Source: JACMLD01 sp039919885 (GTDB lineage: Bacteria > Bacteroidota > Bacteroidia > Chitinophagales > Chitinophagaceae). From it: a stretch of 64,000 bases of DNA. Positions 8,563-16,593 of the stretch are shown here, one piece after another (position 1 is the first letter of the stretch; every line of letters starts with the position of its first letter). The stretch lies in contig JBDSEV010000021.1 in assembly GCA_039919885.1 (NCBI GenBank), forward strand, positions 1-64,000, written 5' to 3'. The notes under the pieces were generated by a model that worked only from the letters and a program-made list of their open reading frames with translations, did not search any database and was not told where the DNA came from. The translations under genes and the position numbers were made by a program.

Positions 8563-9717
8563 ATGCATTTTCAATTGAGCGAAGAACACCTGATGATCCA
8601 AAAAGCCGCGCGCGATTTTGCACAGCAGGAATGCCTGCCAGGCGTTATTGAACGGGATGAAAAGCAGCAATTTCCGAAAGAGCAAATATTGAAACTGGCA
8701 GCCCTTGGTTTTATGGGCATGATGGTAGACCCAAAGTATGGCGGCAGCGGTATGGACACCATCAGCTATGTGCTGGCCATGGAAGAAATCAGTAAGGTGG
8801 ATGCCAGTGTAAGTGTGTGCGTAAGTGTAAATAACAGCCTCGTTTGCTGGGGACTCGAGACCTTCGGCACGGAAGCCCAAAAGGAAGCATACCTAACACC
8901 GTTGGCGCAGGGGCGCAAAGACGGAGAATTATACATCGGCGCATTTTTACTCAGCGAACCGGAAGCCGGCAGCGACGCTACCTCACAGCGAACCATAGCC
9001 GAAGACATGGGCGATTACTACTTACTAAATGGCACAAAAAACTGGATTACCAACGGCAATTCCGCTTCGGTCTACCTCGTCATTGCGCAAACAGATGCAG
9101 CCAAGGGCAGTCGCGGCATCAATGCATTTATAGTAGAAAAGAATACACCCGGCGTTACGGTGGGCGCCAAAGAAAATAAACTGGGCATCCGTGGCAGCGA
9201 TACCCACAGCATTCTTTTCAGCGACGTAAAAGTGCCCAAAGCAAACAGGATTGGCGAAGATGGCTTCGGATTTTCCTTTGCCATGAAAACGCTCAGCGGC
9301 GGTCGCATCGGCATTGCCAGCCAGGCGTTGGGCATTGCCAGTGGCGCGTATGAGCTGGCGCTTAATTATGCAAAAGAACGAAAGGCATTTGGAAAAGAAA
9401 TCATGCAGCACCAGGCAATTCAGTTTAAGCTGGCAGACATGGCTACCCGCATTGAAGCAGCGCGGTTACTCTGCCTGAAAGCAGCGTATGAAAAAGACCA
9501 GCATGCAGACTATGCGCTGAGTTCATCCATGGCAAAGGTCTTTGCTTCGGAAACCGCTATGTGGGTTACGGTAGAAGCGGTGCAGGTACATGGCGGTTAC
9601 GGGTATGTAAAAGAATACCATGTAGAACGACTGATGCGCGATGCAAAAATTACGCAGATTTATGAAGGTACCAGCGAAGTGCAGCGCATTGTGATCAGCC
9701 GCGCACTGTTGAAATAG
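8563..9717 (+). CDS. Acyl-CoA dehydrogenase
   Basis: FAD enzyme that introduces the 2,3 double bond into acyl-CoA and passes electrons to ETF, in beta-oxidation or branched-chain amino-acid breakdown. The ATG at 8563 gives 384 residues and the usual opening (FQLSEEHLMIQKAARDFAQ); an in-frame TTG at 8536 overlaps the -7 promoter element and is unlikely. Family signatures are present: GAFLLSEPEAGSDATS, NGTKNWITNG, GIASQALGIASGA, YAKERKAFGK, and near the C terminus QVHGGYGYVKEYHVERLMRDAKITQIYEGTSE, where the Glu of YEGTSE is the catalytic base of short/medium-chain members. It is monocistronic. Chain-length specificity cannot be told from sequence. Confidence 0.93.
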   Translation: MHFQLSEEHLMIQKAARDFAQQECLPGVIERDEKQQFPKEQILKLAALGFMGMMVDPKYGGSGMDTISYVLAMEEISKVDASVSVCVSVNNSLVCWGLETFGTEAQKEAYLTPLAQGRKDGELYIGAFLLSEPEAGSDATSQRTIAEDMGDYYLLNGTKNWITNGNSASVYLVIAQTDAAKGSRGINAFIVEKNTPGVTVGAKENKLGIRGSDTHSILFSDVKVPKANRIGEDGFGFSFAMKTLSGGRIGIASQALGIASGAYELALNYAKERKAFGKEIMQHQAIQFKLADMATRIEAARLLCLKAAYEKDQHADYALSSSMAKVFASETAMWVTVEAVQVHGGYGYVKEYHVERLMRDAKITQIYEGTSEVQRIVISRALLK

Positions 9718-9950
9718 ATGTACGTTTCATAACGATAGAAAATACTTATCCGCATTTTTATTGACCAGGGGGTAGTAGTACTATTGGGCTTTGGTTGCGT
9801 CGCACTCATGTACAGCATACCATTGCGCAGCGCGGGCGACCGGTTCCCCGCCTGGTATTTTCACTAAGCGCCCCGGTTTTTCCCACTAAGCGTAACACTG
9901 AACATTATTTCACAACTTATTGTAACTACATTCACCGTTCATCTTCCCCC

Positions 9951-10616
9951 ATGGCCATCAACACAAAAACATACCAGGACCTGATAGCGGCGCTAAATGG
10001 CAAAGCCACGCTGGTTGCAGTATCAAAAACAAAACCCGCAGCAGACATACTTGAATTGTACGCAATGGGGCAGCGCGATTTCGGTGAAAACTATGTGCAG
10101 GAACTGGTAGCAAAGCAGGCTTCATTGCCGCAAGACATCCGCTGGCATTTTATCGGCCACCTGCAAAGCAATAAAGTAAAACAGATTGCAGCTTTTGTAT
10201 ATTTAATCCACGGTGTCGACAGCCTTAAGCTGCTGCAGGAAATTAATAAGCAGGCAAAAAAATTAAACAAGGTGGTTGATGTCCTGTTGCAAGTGCACAT
10301 TGCCAAAGAGGAAACAAAATTCGGACTGGATGAAAAAGAGCTGGATGCAATTTTTACCGGGGAACTCAATGCCGGCGCACTGCAAAATATTTCCATAAAA
10401 GGATTGATGGGCATGGCATCCATGACCGGCGACCGCGCGGCGATAGCAAAAGAATTCAGCTACCTTAAGGCCCTATACGATAAATATGCAACAACCGCCG
10501 GTCCATTGCGCTTTCTTTCCATGGGCATGAGCGGCGATTATACCATTGCAACAGAACACGGTTCCAATATGGTGAGAATTGGCAGCCTGCTGTTTGGGGA
10601 AAGATCAAAAGAATAA
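9951..10616 (+). CDS. YggS/PLPBP family pyridoxal-phosphate homeostasis protein
   Basis: Fold-type III PLP-binding protein of about 220 residues that buffers pyridoxal phosphate and affects amino-acid and vitamin B6 balance; no catalytic reaction is established. The ATG at 9951 gives 221 residues. The PLP lysine is in LVAVSKTKPAADI (about residue 24). Other signatures are RDFGENYVQEL, WHFIGHLQSNK and the phosphate-binding SMGMSGDYTIA...GSNMVRIGSLLFGER. A longer upstream frame from 9795 has no homology-like content and is rejected. In many bacteria this gene sits near septation genes; here its neighbours are metabolic. Confidence 0.93.
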   Translation: MAINTKTYQDLIAALNGKATLVAVSKTKPAADILELYAMGQRDFGENYVQELVAKQASLPQDIRWHFIGHLQSNKVKQIAAFVYLIHGVDSLKLLQEINKQAKKLNKVVDVLLQVHIAKEETKFGLDEKELDAIFTGELNAGALQNISIKGLMGMASMTGDRAAIAKEFSYLKALYDKYATTAGPLRFLSMGMSGDYTIATEHGSNMVRIGSLLFGERSKE

Positions 10617-10639
10617 CACAAGCAGCAATACGGCCGCCG

Positions 10640-10647
10640 TATTTTTG
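10640..10647 (+). promoter_or_regulatory. Bacteroidota -7 element (TATTTTTG) of the NPP-type phosphodiesterase gene
   Basis: TATTTTTG lies 22 bases upstream of the ATG at 10670 and just after the yggS stop. It suggests separate transcription of the downstream gene. No clear -33 box. Confidence 0.45.
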
Positions 10648-10669
10648 CTCATTATTAAAAGCGTTTGTA

Positions 10670-11962
10670 ATGGGCATTTTCATAACTCCAGCGTTCTCAC
10701 GGTTATTTATCGCGGCAGCATTTTATATCATTTGTAACTGCCTATTTTCCGGCAACTGCGTTGCGCAGGATACCGCCCAAAAAATAATACCCGGCCGTGC
10801 CAACAGCCCGGCGCAACAAGAAAAACCGTATGTAATATTGATTTCGGCTGACGGTTTCCGTTATGACATGGCAGAAAAATACCAGGCGCTTAACCTCTTG
10901 CGCATGCGGGATGCGGGCGTTGGCGCCGCGTACATGCAACCTTCCTATCCTTCCCTCACTTTTCCCAATCATTACAGCATCATAACCGGTCTCTACCCTG
11001 CGCACCACGGAATTGTGGACAACACTTTTTACGACGCACAAAGAAAGGAACGGTACAATATGAATAATAAAAAAATGGTAAGGGACAGTTCCTGGTATGG
11101 CGGTACACCGCTATGGGTGCTGGCAGAAAAACAGCAGCTGCTGAGTGCAAGTTTTTACTGGGTAGCATCTGAAAGCAATATCCAGGGAACGCGGCCAACT
11201 TATTATTACGATTATAATGAAAAGGTTGGGATGGACGCGCGCATCAACACGGTAAAAAACTGGCTGTCTTTACCCGCCGATAAACGACCGCACTTCATCA
11301 CATTTTATTATCCCGAAGTAGACCATGCTGCCCATACGTACGGGCCCGATTCACAAGAAGCGGGAGCCGCCGTGCAACTGGTCGATCAAAGCATTGGCAA
11401 ACTGGTAGCAGCAGTGGATGCTTTGCAGTTGCCGGTTAATTTTATTTTTCTTTCTGACCATGGCATGACAACCATTGACACCGCGGTAACCCTGCCTCTG
11501 CCGACCGCCGTAGATACGTCAAAATTTAATGTACCCTGGGGAGATGCATTGGTTCACCTGTACGCAAAAGATAAACAGGATATAAAGCCTGCTTACCAGG
11601 CAATAAAAAAACAGGCCATTGATTTTGATGTATACCTTACCAACAAAACGCCCAAACGCTGGCACTACCGCACAAAAGATGACCGGTTCAATCGTATTGG
11701 CGACTTGCTGCTGGTACCAAAACTTCCGAAATCTTTTAACATTAGCAGGCGGAAAATTTCACCAGGCAAACACGGATTTGATCCCGCTATTCCGGATATG
11801 CGCGCTACTTTTATCGCCTGGGGACCCGCATTCAAAAATCACCTGGAAATTAGCGGGTTTGAAAATGTACATGTCTACCCATTGGTAGCAAAAATACTTG
11901 GACTGGATTATTCGGAACATATAGACGGCAGGCTGAAAGTTTTAAAAAACATATTGAAGTAG
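10670..11962 (+). CDS. Ectonucleotide pyrophosphatase/phosphodiesterase (alkaline-phosphatase superfamily)
   Basis: Exported two-zinc phosphodiesterase of 430 residues. A signal peptide covers about residues 10-32 (ending VAQ). The active site is clear: SADGFR with Asp61, then PSYPSLTFPNHYSIITGLYP where Thr97 is the nucleophile and Asn100 stabilises the substrate. Further metal ligands lie in YYPEVDHAAHTYGP and FLSDHGM, and HGFDPAIPDMRATFIAWGP is the C-terminal His motif. NPP enzymes cleave nucleotide diphosphates, phosphodiesters or phospholipid head groups; the substrate here is unknown. Periplasmic location and the organophosphate theme match the phytase at 59-60 kb, though they are far apart. 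Confidence 0.9.
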   Translation: MGIFITPAFSRLFIAAAFYIICNCLFSGNCVAQDTAQKIIPGRANSPAQQEKPYVILISADGFRYDMAEKYQALNLLRMRDAGVGAAYMQPSYPSLTFPNHYSIITGLYPAHHGIVDNTFYDAQRKERYNMNNKKMVRDSSWYGGTPLWVLAEKQQLLSASFYWVASESNIQGTRPTYYYDYNEKVGMDARINTVKNWLSLPADKRPHFITFYYPEVDHAAHTYGPDSQEAGAAVQLVDQSIGKLVAAVDALQLPVNFIFLSDHGMTTIDTAVTLPLPTAVDTSKFNVPWGDALVHLYAKDKQDIKPAYQAIKKQAIDFDVYLTNKTPKRWHYRTKDDRFNRIGDLLLVPKLPKSFNISRRKISPGKHGFDPAIPDMRATFIAWGPAFKNHLEISGFENVHVYPLVAKILGLDYSEHIDGRLKVLKNILK

Positions 11963-12108
11963 CCGGTTAAACTTAAGAACGTTTAACAAGTGCATTGGTC
12001 AGGCATTTCATTCAGTTGGTATAACATAGTAGCCGCAACAGCTACAGAACTTTTATTTTGAACGATGGAAGCGGGGCAACTTATATTAACAAATAAACAC
12101 CACGGTTC

Positions 12109-12795
12109 TTAAACCGCTACAATATTTTCTACGGTGCCGTCCGCAGCAGCGATAATAGCTTCATTGGCCATTTTTATAAACAACCCGTTTTCTACAACAC
12201 CCGGAATATCATGTAAGCTGATGGACAATTTTACGGGGTCGCTGATCTGATTAAAATGGCAATCCAGTATATAATGCCCGTGATCCGTTACATAGGGCTG
12301 GTCGTCTTTCAATCGCAGCACCGCGCCTATATCGTTTGTAAAACTGATGTGTTCCTGCACCTGTTTCCAGCCATAAGGAATCACTTCTACCGGCAACGGA
12401 AATACGCCCAGCGCCTTTACAAATTTGCTGCTGTCGGCGATAATTATCAGCTTGTCGGAAGCTGCCGCTACCATTTTTTCCTGCAGCAAAGCACCGCCGC
12501 CACCTTTAATCAGGTTCAGTGCGGGGTCAACTTCATCTGCGCCATCTACTGTAAGATCAATTTTCGATACTTCATTTAACGTCATCAAAGAAAGGCCCAG
12601 CTCGGTGGCAAGTTTATAGGTGGCAAGAGAAGTGGGAACACAGCGGCAGACCAAACCTTCTTTTACCCGCCGGGCCAGTTCTTCTATAAACCAGTATACG
12701 GTGGAGCCAGTGCCGATGCCAACAATCATGTTTGCCTGAATACGCTCAATAGCGTGCATTGCTGCCAGCTTTTTCATTTCTTCCTTTGTAAGCAT
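12109..12795 (-). CDS. rpiA: Ribose-5-phosphate isomerase A
   Basis: Interconverts ribose 5-phosphate and ribulose 5-phosphate in the non-oxidative pentose phosphate pathway. 228 residues, standard length. Signatures: IGTGSTVYWFIEEL (substrate phosphate loop), TVDGADEVDPALNLIKGGGGALLQEKMVA (catalytic Asp/Glu and Lys loop), and GVVENGLFIKMA. Its start lies 7 bases after the stop of the kelch gene and both are on the minus strand, so the two are probably cotranscribed. Confidence 0.95.
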   Translation of the reverse strand: MLTKEEMKKLAAMHAIERIQANMIVGIGTGSTVYWFIEELARRVKEGLVCRCVPTSLATYKLATELGLSLMTLNEVSKIDLTVDGADEVDPALNLIKGGGGALLQEKMVAAASDKLIIIADSSKFVKALGVFPLPVEVIPYGWKQVQEHISFTNDIGAVLRLKDDQPYVTDHGHYILDCHFNQISDPVKLSISLHDIPGVVENGLFIKMANEAIIAAADGTVENIVAV

Positions 12796-12802
12796 ACACT
12801 TT

Positions 12803-13867
12803 CTATTTTATACTAAATATTTCCAATGGAGAAGGTGCTGATGGACCCTGCGGTGGCGGCTTGCGCGCACTATCATTGCGCGGACCGTCGGGCATCGGCG
12901 CTACTTTTGGTCCTGCCCCGCCAAATACGTAAATGTGGTTGTTCAGCACCGCAGCGCTCAGCCCATTCCTTGCCTCCAACAGTGAGCTGGTTGCCTTCCA
13001 CGAATTGCCAGTGGCAGGGTCTAACCAGAAAACATCGGCCCGGGGCAGATTCGCTTCCGTGTCCGTAGCACGCTCGCCACCCATATAATATAATTTATCC
13101 TGTAAGTTTACCAGCGCACCACCGCCGCTGCCCATCGGCAGTTTGGCTTGCAGGGTTGACCAATGCCCTGTTTTAAAATCGTAACAATCCACTTCCAGTA
13201 CGGTCTTCCTGAAAAACGACATGAAATTACCGGCTTCATGGTAACTGGTATTTCTTCCGCCGGCTACATACAATTTATCATTGACAATTGCAGCTGAACA
13301 ATGATCACGGATATGGGGTGCGTCCGGCAATGCTTGCCACGTGCTGGTTGCGGGGTCATATACATCAAACAGATTGGTCGTGCCGCTGGAGTGACCATGC
13401 TGAATACCTGCCACCAGGTAAAGCTTTCCTTTGTACAGGGCAGCACCGGCAGCAGCGCGCCGCCGTTCTTCGGCCAGGGAGCCACCCGTGGTCCACGCAT
13501 CTGTACCGGTGTCATAAATATAGACGGTTGGTAAGTTTGGTTGATCCGGGTAACGGCCCGTGGTAAAAGCCTCCAGCACATATATTTTACTGCCGCTCGC
13601 AACCGCCTGAAAATGGTTTATATCAAGCGGTGCAGCGGCTTTATTACTCCACGCTAAGGTTGTAGGATCGTAGACTGCTACCGGCAATGCACCACCGCCC
13701 AGCAGGTATAACTTTCCGTTGCAGGCCGCCATACCACATTCGCCGCGGTTGGCCTGTTGATTTTTTGTTTGTACGATCTGCCATTTTCCATCTCCATTGG
13801 GCGTGGTAATAAAAGATGATAAAATAATCACCAAAGGAAACAACAACTGGTACAATGGCTTTCTCAT
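12803..13867 (-). CDS. Secreted kelch-repeat beta-propeller protein
   Basis: 354 residues with an N-terminal signal segment (about 6-22) and then five to six kelch repeats, each with a GKLYLLGG/NDKLYVAGG/NHIYVFGG strand and a following 'DP.T..W' strand (YDPTTLAW, YDTGTDAW, YDPATSTW, YDFKTGHW, LDPATGNSW). This predicts a six- or seven-bladed propeller in the periplasm or on the surface. The tail after about residue 325 is Pro-rich and low complexity. Members may bind sugars (N-acetylneuraminate epimerase uses this fold) but no active-site pattern lets me assign that. It lies between a sugar-isomerase-like lipoprotein gene and rpiA, likely one transcript. Confidence 0.82.
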   Translation of the reverse strand: MRKPLYQLLFPLVIILSSFITTPNGDGKWQIVQTKNQQANRGECGMAACNGKLYLLGGGALPVAVYDPTTLAWSNKAAAPLDINHFQAVASGSKIYVLEAFTTGRYPDQPNLPTVYIYDTGTDAWTTGGSLAEERRRAAAGAALYKGKLYLVAGIQHGHSSGTTNLFDVYDPATSTWQALPDAPHIRDHCSAAIVNDKLYVAGGRNTSYHEAGNFMSFFRKTVLEVDCYDFKTGHWSTLQAKLPMGSGGGALVNLQDKLYYMGGERATDTEANLPRADVFWLDPATGNSWKATSSLLEARNGLSAAVLNNHIYVFGGAGPKVAPMPDGPRNDSARKPPPQGPSAPSPLEIFSIK

Positions 13868-13911
13868 TTGCGCTTATTAATTGCGTTACCGGTTTTTACC
13901 GGAAGCCCTCA

Positions 13912-14802
13912 TTATTGCAGTTTACCAACCTGGTCGTTGTAATACTTCACTGTTTGTATTACCGAAGGAAGGTTACTTGGTAAATCTTCCGCATCTCTTT
14001 CAATATAAATATATCCTTTGAAACCTTGCTTTTTCAGTTCTTCAAATATGGCTGGAAATTTTACAACACCGGTACCCACTGGTACATCCTTTAATTTAGG
14101 ATCATTAAATGCAGCAATATCTTTTAAATGTACCACCAGGATGTGACCGGCGAGTTTTTTAACGGCTTCCAGGGGATCAATTCCGCTTTTTGGCCAGTGA
14201 CCCAAATCTGCACACGCGCCGAAATTTGGATGGTTTTTGATGGCCAGTAACACGGTGTCCGGATTCCAGTAGTGGCTCACCCCTTTCCAGTGTTCGTGTA
14301 TGGCTACTTTAATTCCATAAGCACCCGCCAGGCTATCAATACTATCCCACATATTGATGGGCGGTTCACCCGTTACATATTTGGCGCCTACCTGTTTGGC
14401 AATTTCAAATTGCCTTACCCAGGATGCAAGCGTGCTGTCGCCGGCAACGTATATCGTCTCCAGTTTAAGCCCTCTTTTTTCAATCAATCCTTTCAGTTTT
14501 TCAATGCCGGCAGGAGATAATTTAAGCATGGCAGAATCTTTCAACTCAGGCAGTGTTTTTGAAAAGGTATTGGGTTCAATGTAATGCACACCCGCACTGT
14601 CCACCTTATCCAAACCATCAGAAAAATTAAACGTATGAAAGGTCCAGAGCGCGATGCCAAACTTCCAGTCGCTGGCCGGGTTAACCGCGGAATCGGTTGC
14701 ACCAGCCGCAGCCGTGCCTTTTACTGCTTCAGGACTATTATTACAAGCTGCCAGCAATATTGCAAAGGATAGCAGCAGTACAAGTGTTTTTTTCATATGC
14801 AT
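13912..14802 (-). CDS. Exported sugar phosphate isomerase/epimerase family lipoprotein
   Basis: 296 residues with a lipoprotein signal (ILLAACNN, lipidated Cys about residue 20) and an AP-endonuclease-2-like TIM barrel. Recognisable elements are IALWTFHTFNF near the N terminus, the metal-ligand regions VAIHEHWKG, ACADLGHWPKSG, VVHLKDI and YIYIERD, typical of xylose-isomerase-like proteins. Exported members are frequent in Bacteroidota and are thought to act on free sugars or inositols; the substrate here is unknown. An alternative start two codons in (ATG at 14796) would give the common MKKT opening. The kelch gene follows after 44 bases on the same strand. Confidence 0.85.
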   Translation of the reverse strand: MHMKKTLVLLLSFAILLAACNNSPEAVKGTAAAGATDSAVNPASDWKFGIALWTFHTFNFSDGLDKVDSAGVHYIEPNTFSKTLPELKDSAMLKLSPAGIEKLKGLIEKRGLKLETIYVAGDSTLASWVRQFEIAKQVGAKYVTGEPPINMWDSIDSLAGAYGIKVAIHEHWKGVSHYWNPDTVLLAIKNHPNFGACADLGHWPKSGIDPLEAVKKLAGHILVVHLKDIAAFNDPKLKDVPVGTGVVKFPAIFEELKKQGFKGYIYIERDAEDLPSNLPSVIQTVKYYNDQVGKLQ

Positions 14803-15029
14803 TATTTAAAATTATAATGGTAAGATAAGTATTTATTGCGTGCCTGCGGGGTGGGCATACATAATTGGCGAAACACCAATGCGCTGCTTCCATACAAATA
14901 ATGGGAACAAGTGCCGCCTGCAGCAGCAACTTTCTATTGAATGCCGGAACCGTTACGGACGTACGCGGCGTTTGGCGCAGTGTACCAATCGGGGCATCCC
15001 TTTTGTATTACCTGGTGTAAATCAATTTC

Positions 15030-15467
15030 ATGGCAAATCAGCAATATAAAAATCATGTGCGTTACTACCCACCGCACCATTTTGTTTTCTATCCTATAGC
15101 ACTTGGTTTGTTATTTATTTGTATAAAAAAATACCTGTCACACCAGTCAGATGATGCGTTGTGGCTGATGATGGCAGCACTGACCGCCATGTTGATTTTC
15201 CTGTCGTTTATGCTCCGCCAGCATTATGCCTTAACCAACCAAAACAGAACTGTTCGACTGGAAATGCGCCTCCGGTATTACCAACTTGCGCAGAAACCTT
15301 TTGATCTCATTGAACACAAACTCAGTTTCAAACAGATTGCAGCGTTGCGTTTTGCTGGTAATGAAGAACTGCTGCCACTAATAAACAGAACGATGACCGA
15401 AAACTTGCCGCCGAAAATGATTAAACAGCTAATTACAAACTGGCAACCGGATCACATGCGGGTCTGA
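15030..15467 (+). CDS. DUF6526 family membrane protein
   Basis: 145 residues. The opening YKNHVRYYPPHHFVFYP is the hallmark of this Bacteroidota/Firmicutes family. Two transmembrane helices follow (about residues 19-35 and 43-61). The rest is a cytosolic helical part with YYQLAQKPFDLIE and a DPs-like 'LPLINRTMTENLPPKMIKQLI' stretch of helices. No function is known for the family. Single gene. Confidence 0.8.
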   Translation: MANQQYKNHVRYYPPHHFVFYPIALGLLFICIKKYLSHQSDDALWLMMAALTAMLIFLSFMLRQHYALTNQNRTVRLEMRLRYYQLAQKPFDLIEHKLSFKQIAALRFAGNEELLPLINRTMTENLPPKMIKQLITNWQPDHMRV

Positions 15468-15580
15468 GAATGGATGGACAATAATTAAGCGCTTCAGGTT
15501 GGGGCGTTTCCCGGCCAGATCGTTGTTTCCGTGCGTTGACGCTATTGCGTTGTTTGATTTCACGCACGCCTACCACCAAC

Positions 15581-16297
15581 TCAGTTGCCGTGTTGTTTTG
15601 CTTCCCATTTTTCAAATTTTTTCCTGATCATTTCAACGGCATTTTGTCCTCCTTTTGGCTGTCCAAAAATATTTAAATTCAGGTATGGCTTTTTGTTACC
15701 AGGCTTTGCTATGGTAATGAACGCACTGGTTGCTTTTTGCGCGCCACATCTTTTATCGCCGCCGGATATTGAACCCGCTTCCAGGGCACGCATTAACGTC
15801 TCTGCCATCGTTAGCAAGTCTTTTTTTCCTTTTCGCACGGCCGCCAGGACTGCCTGCAATTCATTTAAATTGGCCAGCGTATTGCCCTGCACCGCAACAC
15901 CTGTTTCAGTTAAAGCCCCATTAAAAGTTGTTGCGGCATTGCCAGTATAGGTGGCCGGCTCGCTGATGTATTTAACCGTCACTACTGCATACTGCTGTTT
16001 TTCCGGGTCAAACGAAGGATCGCTCATTGCCTGGATAATCTCTGCGGGTGATGCTTCCGCCAGTATCATCTGGACGCCTTTATCCCTTGCGTCGCTGTTA
16101 CTCATGGCCTGGACTATTACGGCGCCCATACCCGGAATAATTTCACCGATTCCGTAGCAATTATAACTGCAGGATGCCCCTGCAATTCCGATCTCTTTTG
16201 TTTTGGGATCAATTATAATGACGGACCAGGTAGCATAAGCGGTACTGCAAAAATTTGTCAGCAGCAATAAAAAAAGAAAGGATTGAATCGATTTCAT
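15581..16297 (-). CDS. Secreted DUF1028 family protein (Ntn-hydrolase-like)
   Basis: 238 residues, signal peptide about 1-22 (ending AYA), then TWSVIIIDPKTKEIGIAGAS, where the residue following cleavage could be an N-terminal nucleophile. Other family signatures are GMGAVIVQAMSN, TGNAATTFNGALTETGVAVQGN and GGDKRCGAQKATSAFI. DUF1028 proteins have the Ntn-hydrolase fold and are predicted amide hydrolases; the substrate is unknown. Secretion implies periplasmic action. Single gene, convergent with the DUF6526 gene. Confidence 0.87.
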   Translation of the reverse strand: MKSIQSFLFLLLLTNFCSTAYATWSVIIIDPKTKEIGIAGASCSYNCYGIGEIIPGMGAVIVQAMSNSDARDKGVQMILAEASPAEIIQAMSDPSFDPEKQQYAVVTVKYISEPATYTGNAATTFNGALTETGVAVQGNTLANLNELQAVLAAVRKGKKDLLTMAETLMRALEAGSISGGDKRCGAQKATSAFITIAKPGNKKPYLNLNIFGQPKGGQNAVEMIRKKFEKWEAKQHGN

Positions 16298-16475
16298 GCA
16301 GTTGTTTTTTTACTGATGAAGGAGATTTTTTAACTGCCGGGATTGCTTTTTTGCCCCGCACTATTTCAATTCGTATTTCATTGTGTCAGATTTCAAATAT
16401 ACAGCACGGTCTTCACATACGGGTCTGCAAATGGGGATGCCGCCATAGGGAAGGCCCGGCCATATCCTGCTGCAG

Positions 16476-16496
16476 AAGGGAGTGACACAACGATGC
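16476..16496 (-). repeat. 21-nt repeat, copy 1 (inverted relative to 26813-26833)
   Basis: Read on the minus strand this is GCATCGTTGTGTCACTCCCTT, identical over 21 bases to the plus strand at 26813-26833. It lies between the DUF1028 gene and glnS, just upstream of the glnS promoter. Flanks differ, so only the core is shared. Confidence 0.7.
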
Positions 16497-16535
16497 TCCG
16501 TAGTATTCCAACAGCCTGTTCCACCACTGCTTTCC

Positions 16536-16567
16536 TTTGGCTAACTGCCTGCAAAACAGTAAATTTG
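16536..16567 (+). promoter_or_regulatory. Bacteroidota-type promoter of glnS
   Basis: TTTG at 16536-16539 and TAAATTTG at 16560-16567 are separated by 20 bases, matching the TTTG-N19/20-TAnnTTTG promoter of Bacteroidota. The glnS ATG is 26 bases downstream. Confidence 0.65.
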
Positions 16568-16593
16568 CTCACCGTAAAGGAATCAATTACACT

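Noticed and set aside
15433..15615. Short minus-strand frame between DUF6526 and DUF1028 genes
   Set aside because: No homology-like content; overlaps the ends of both supported genes.
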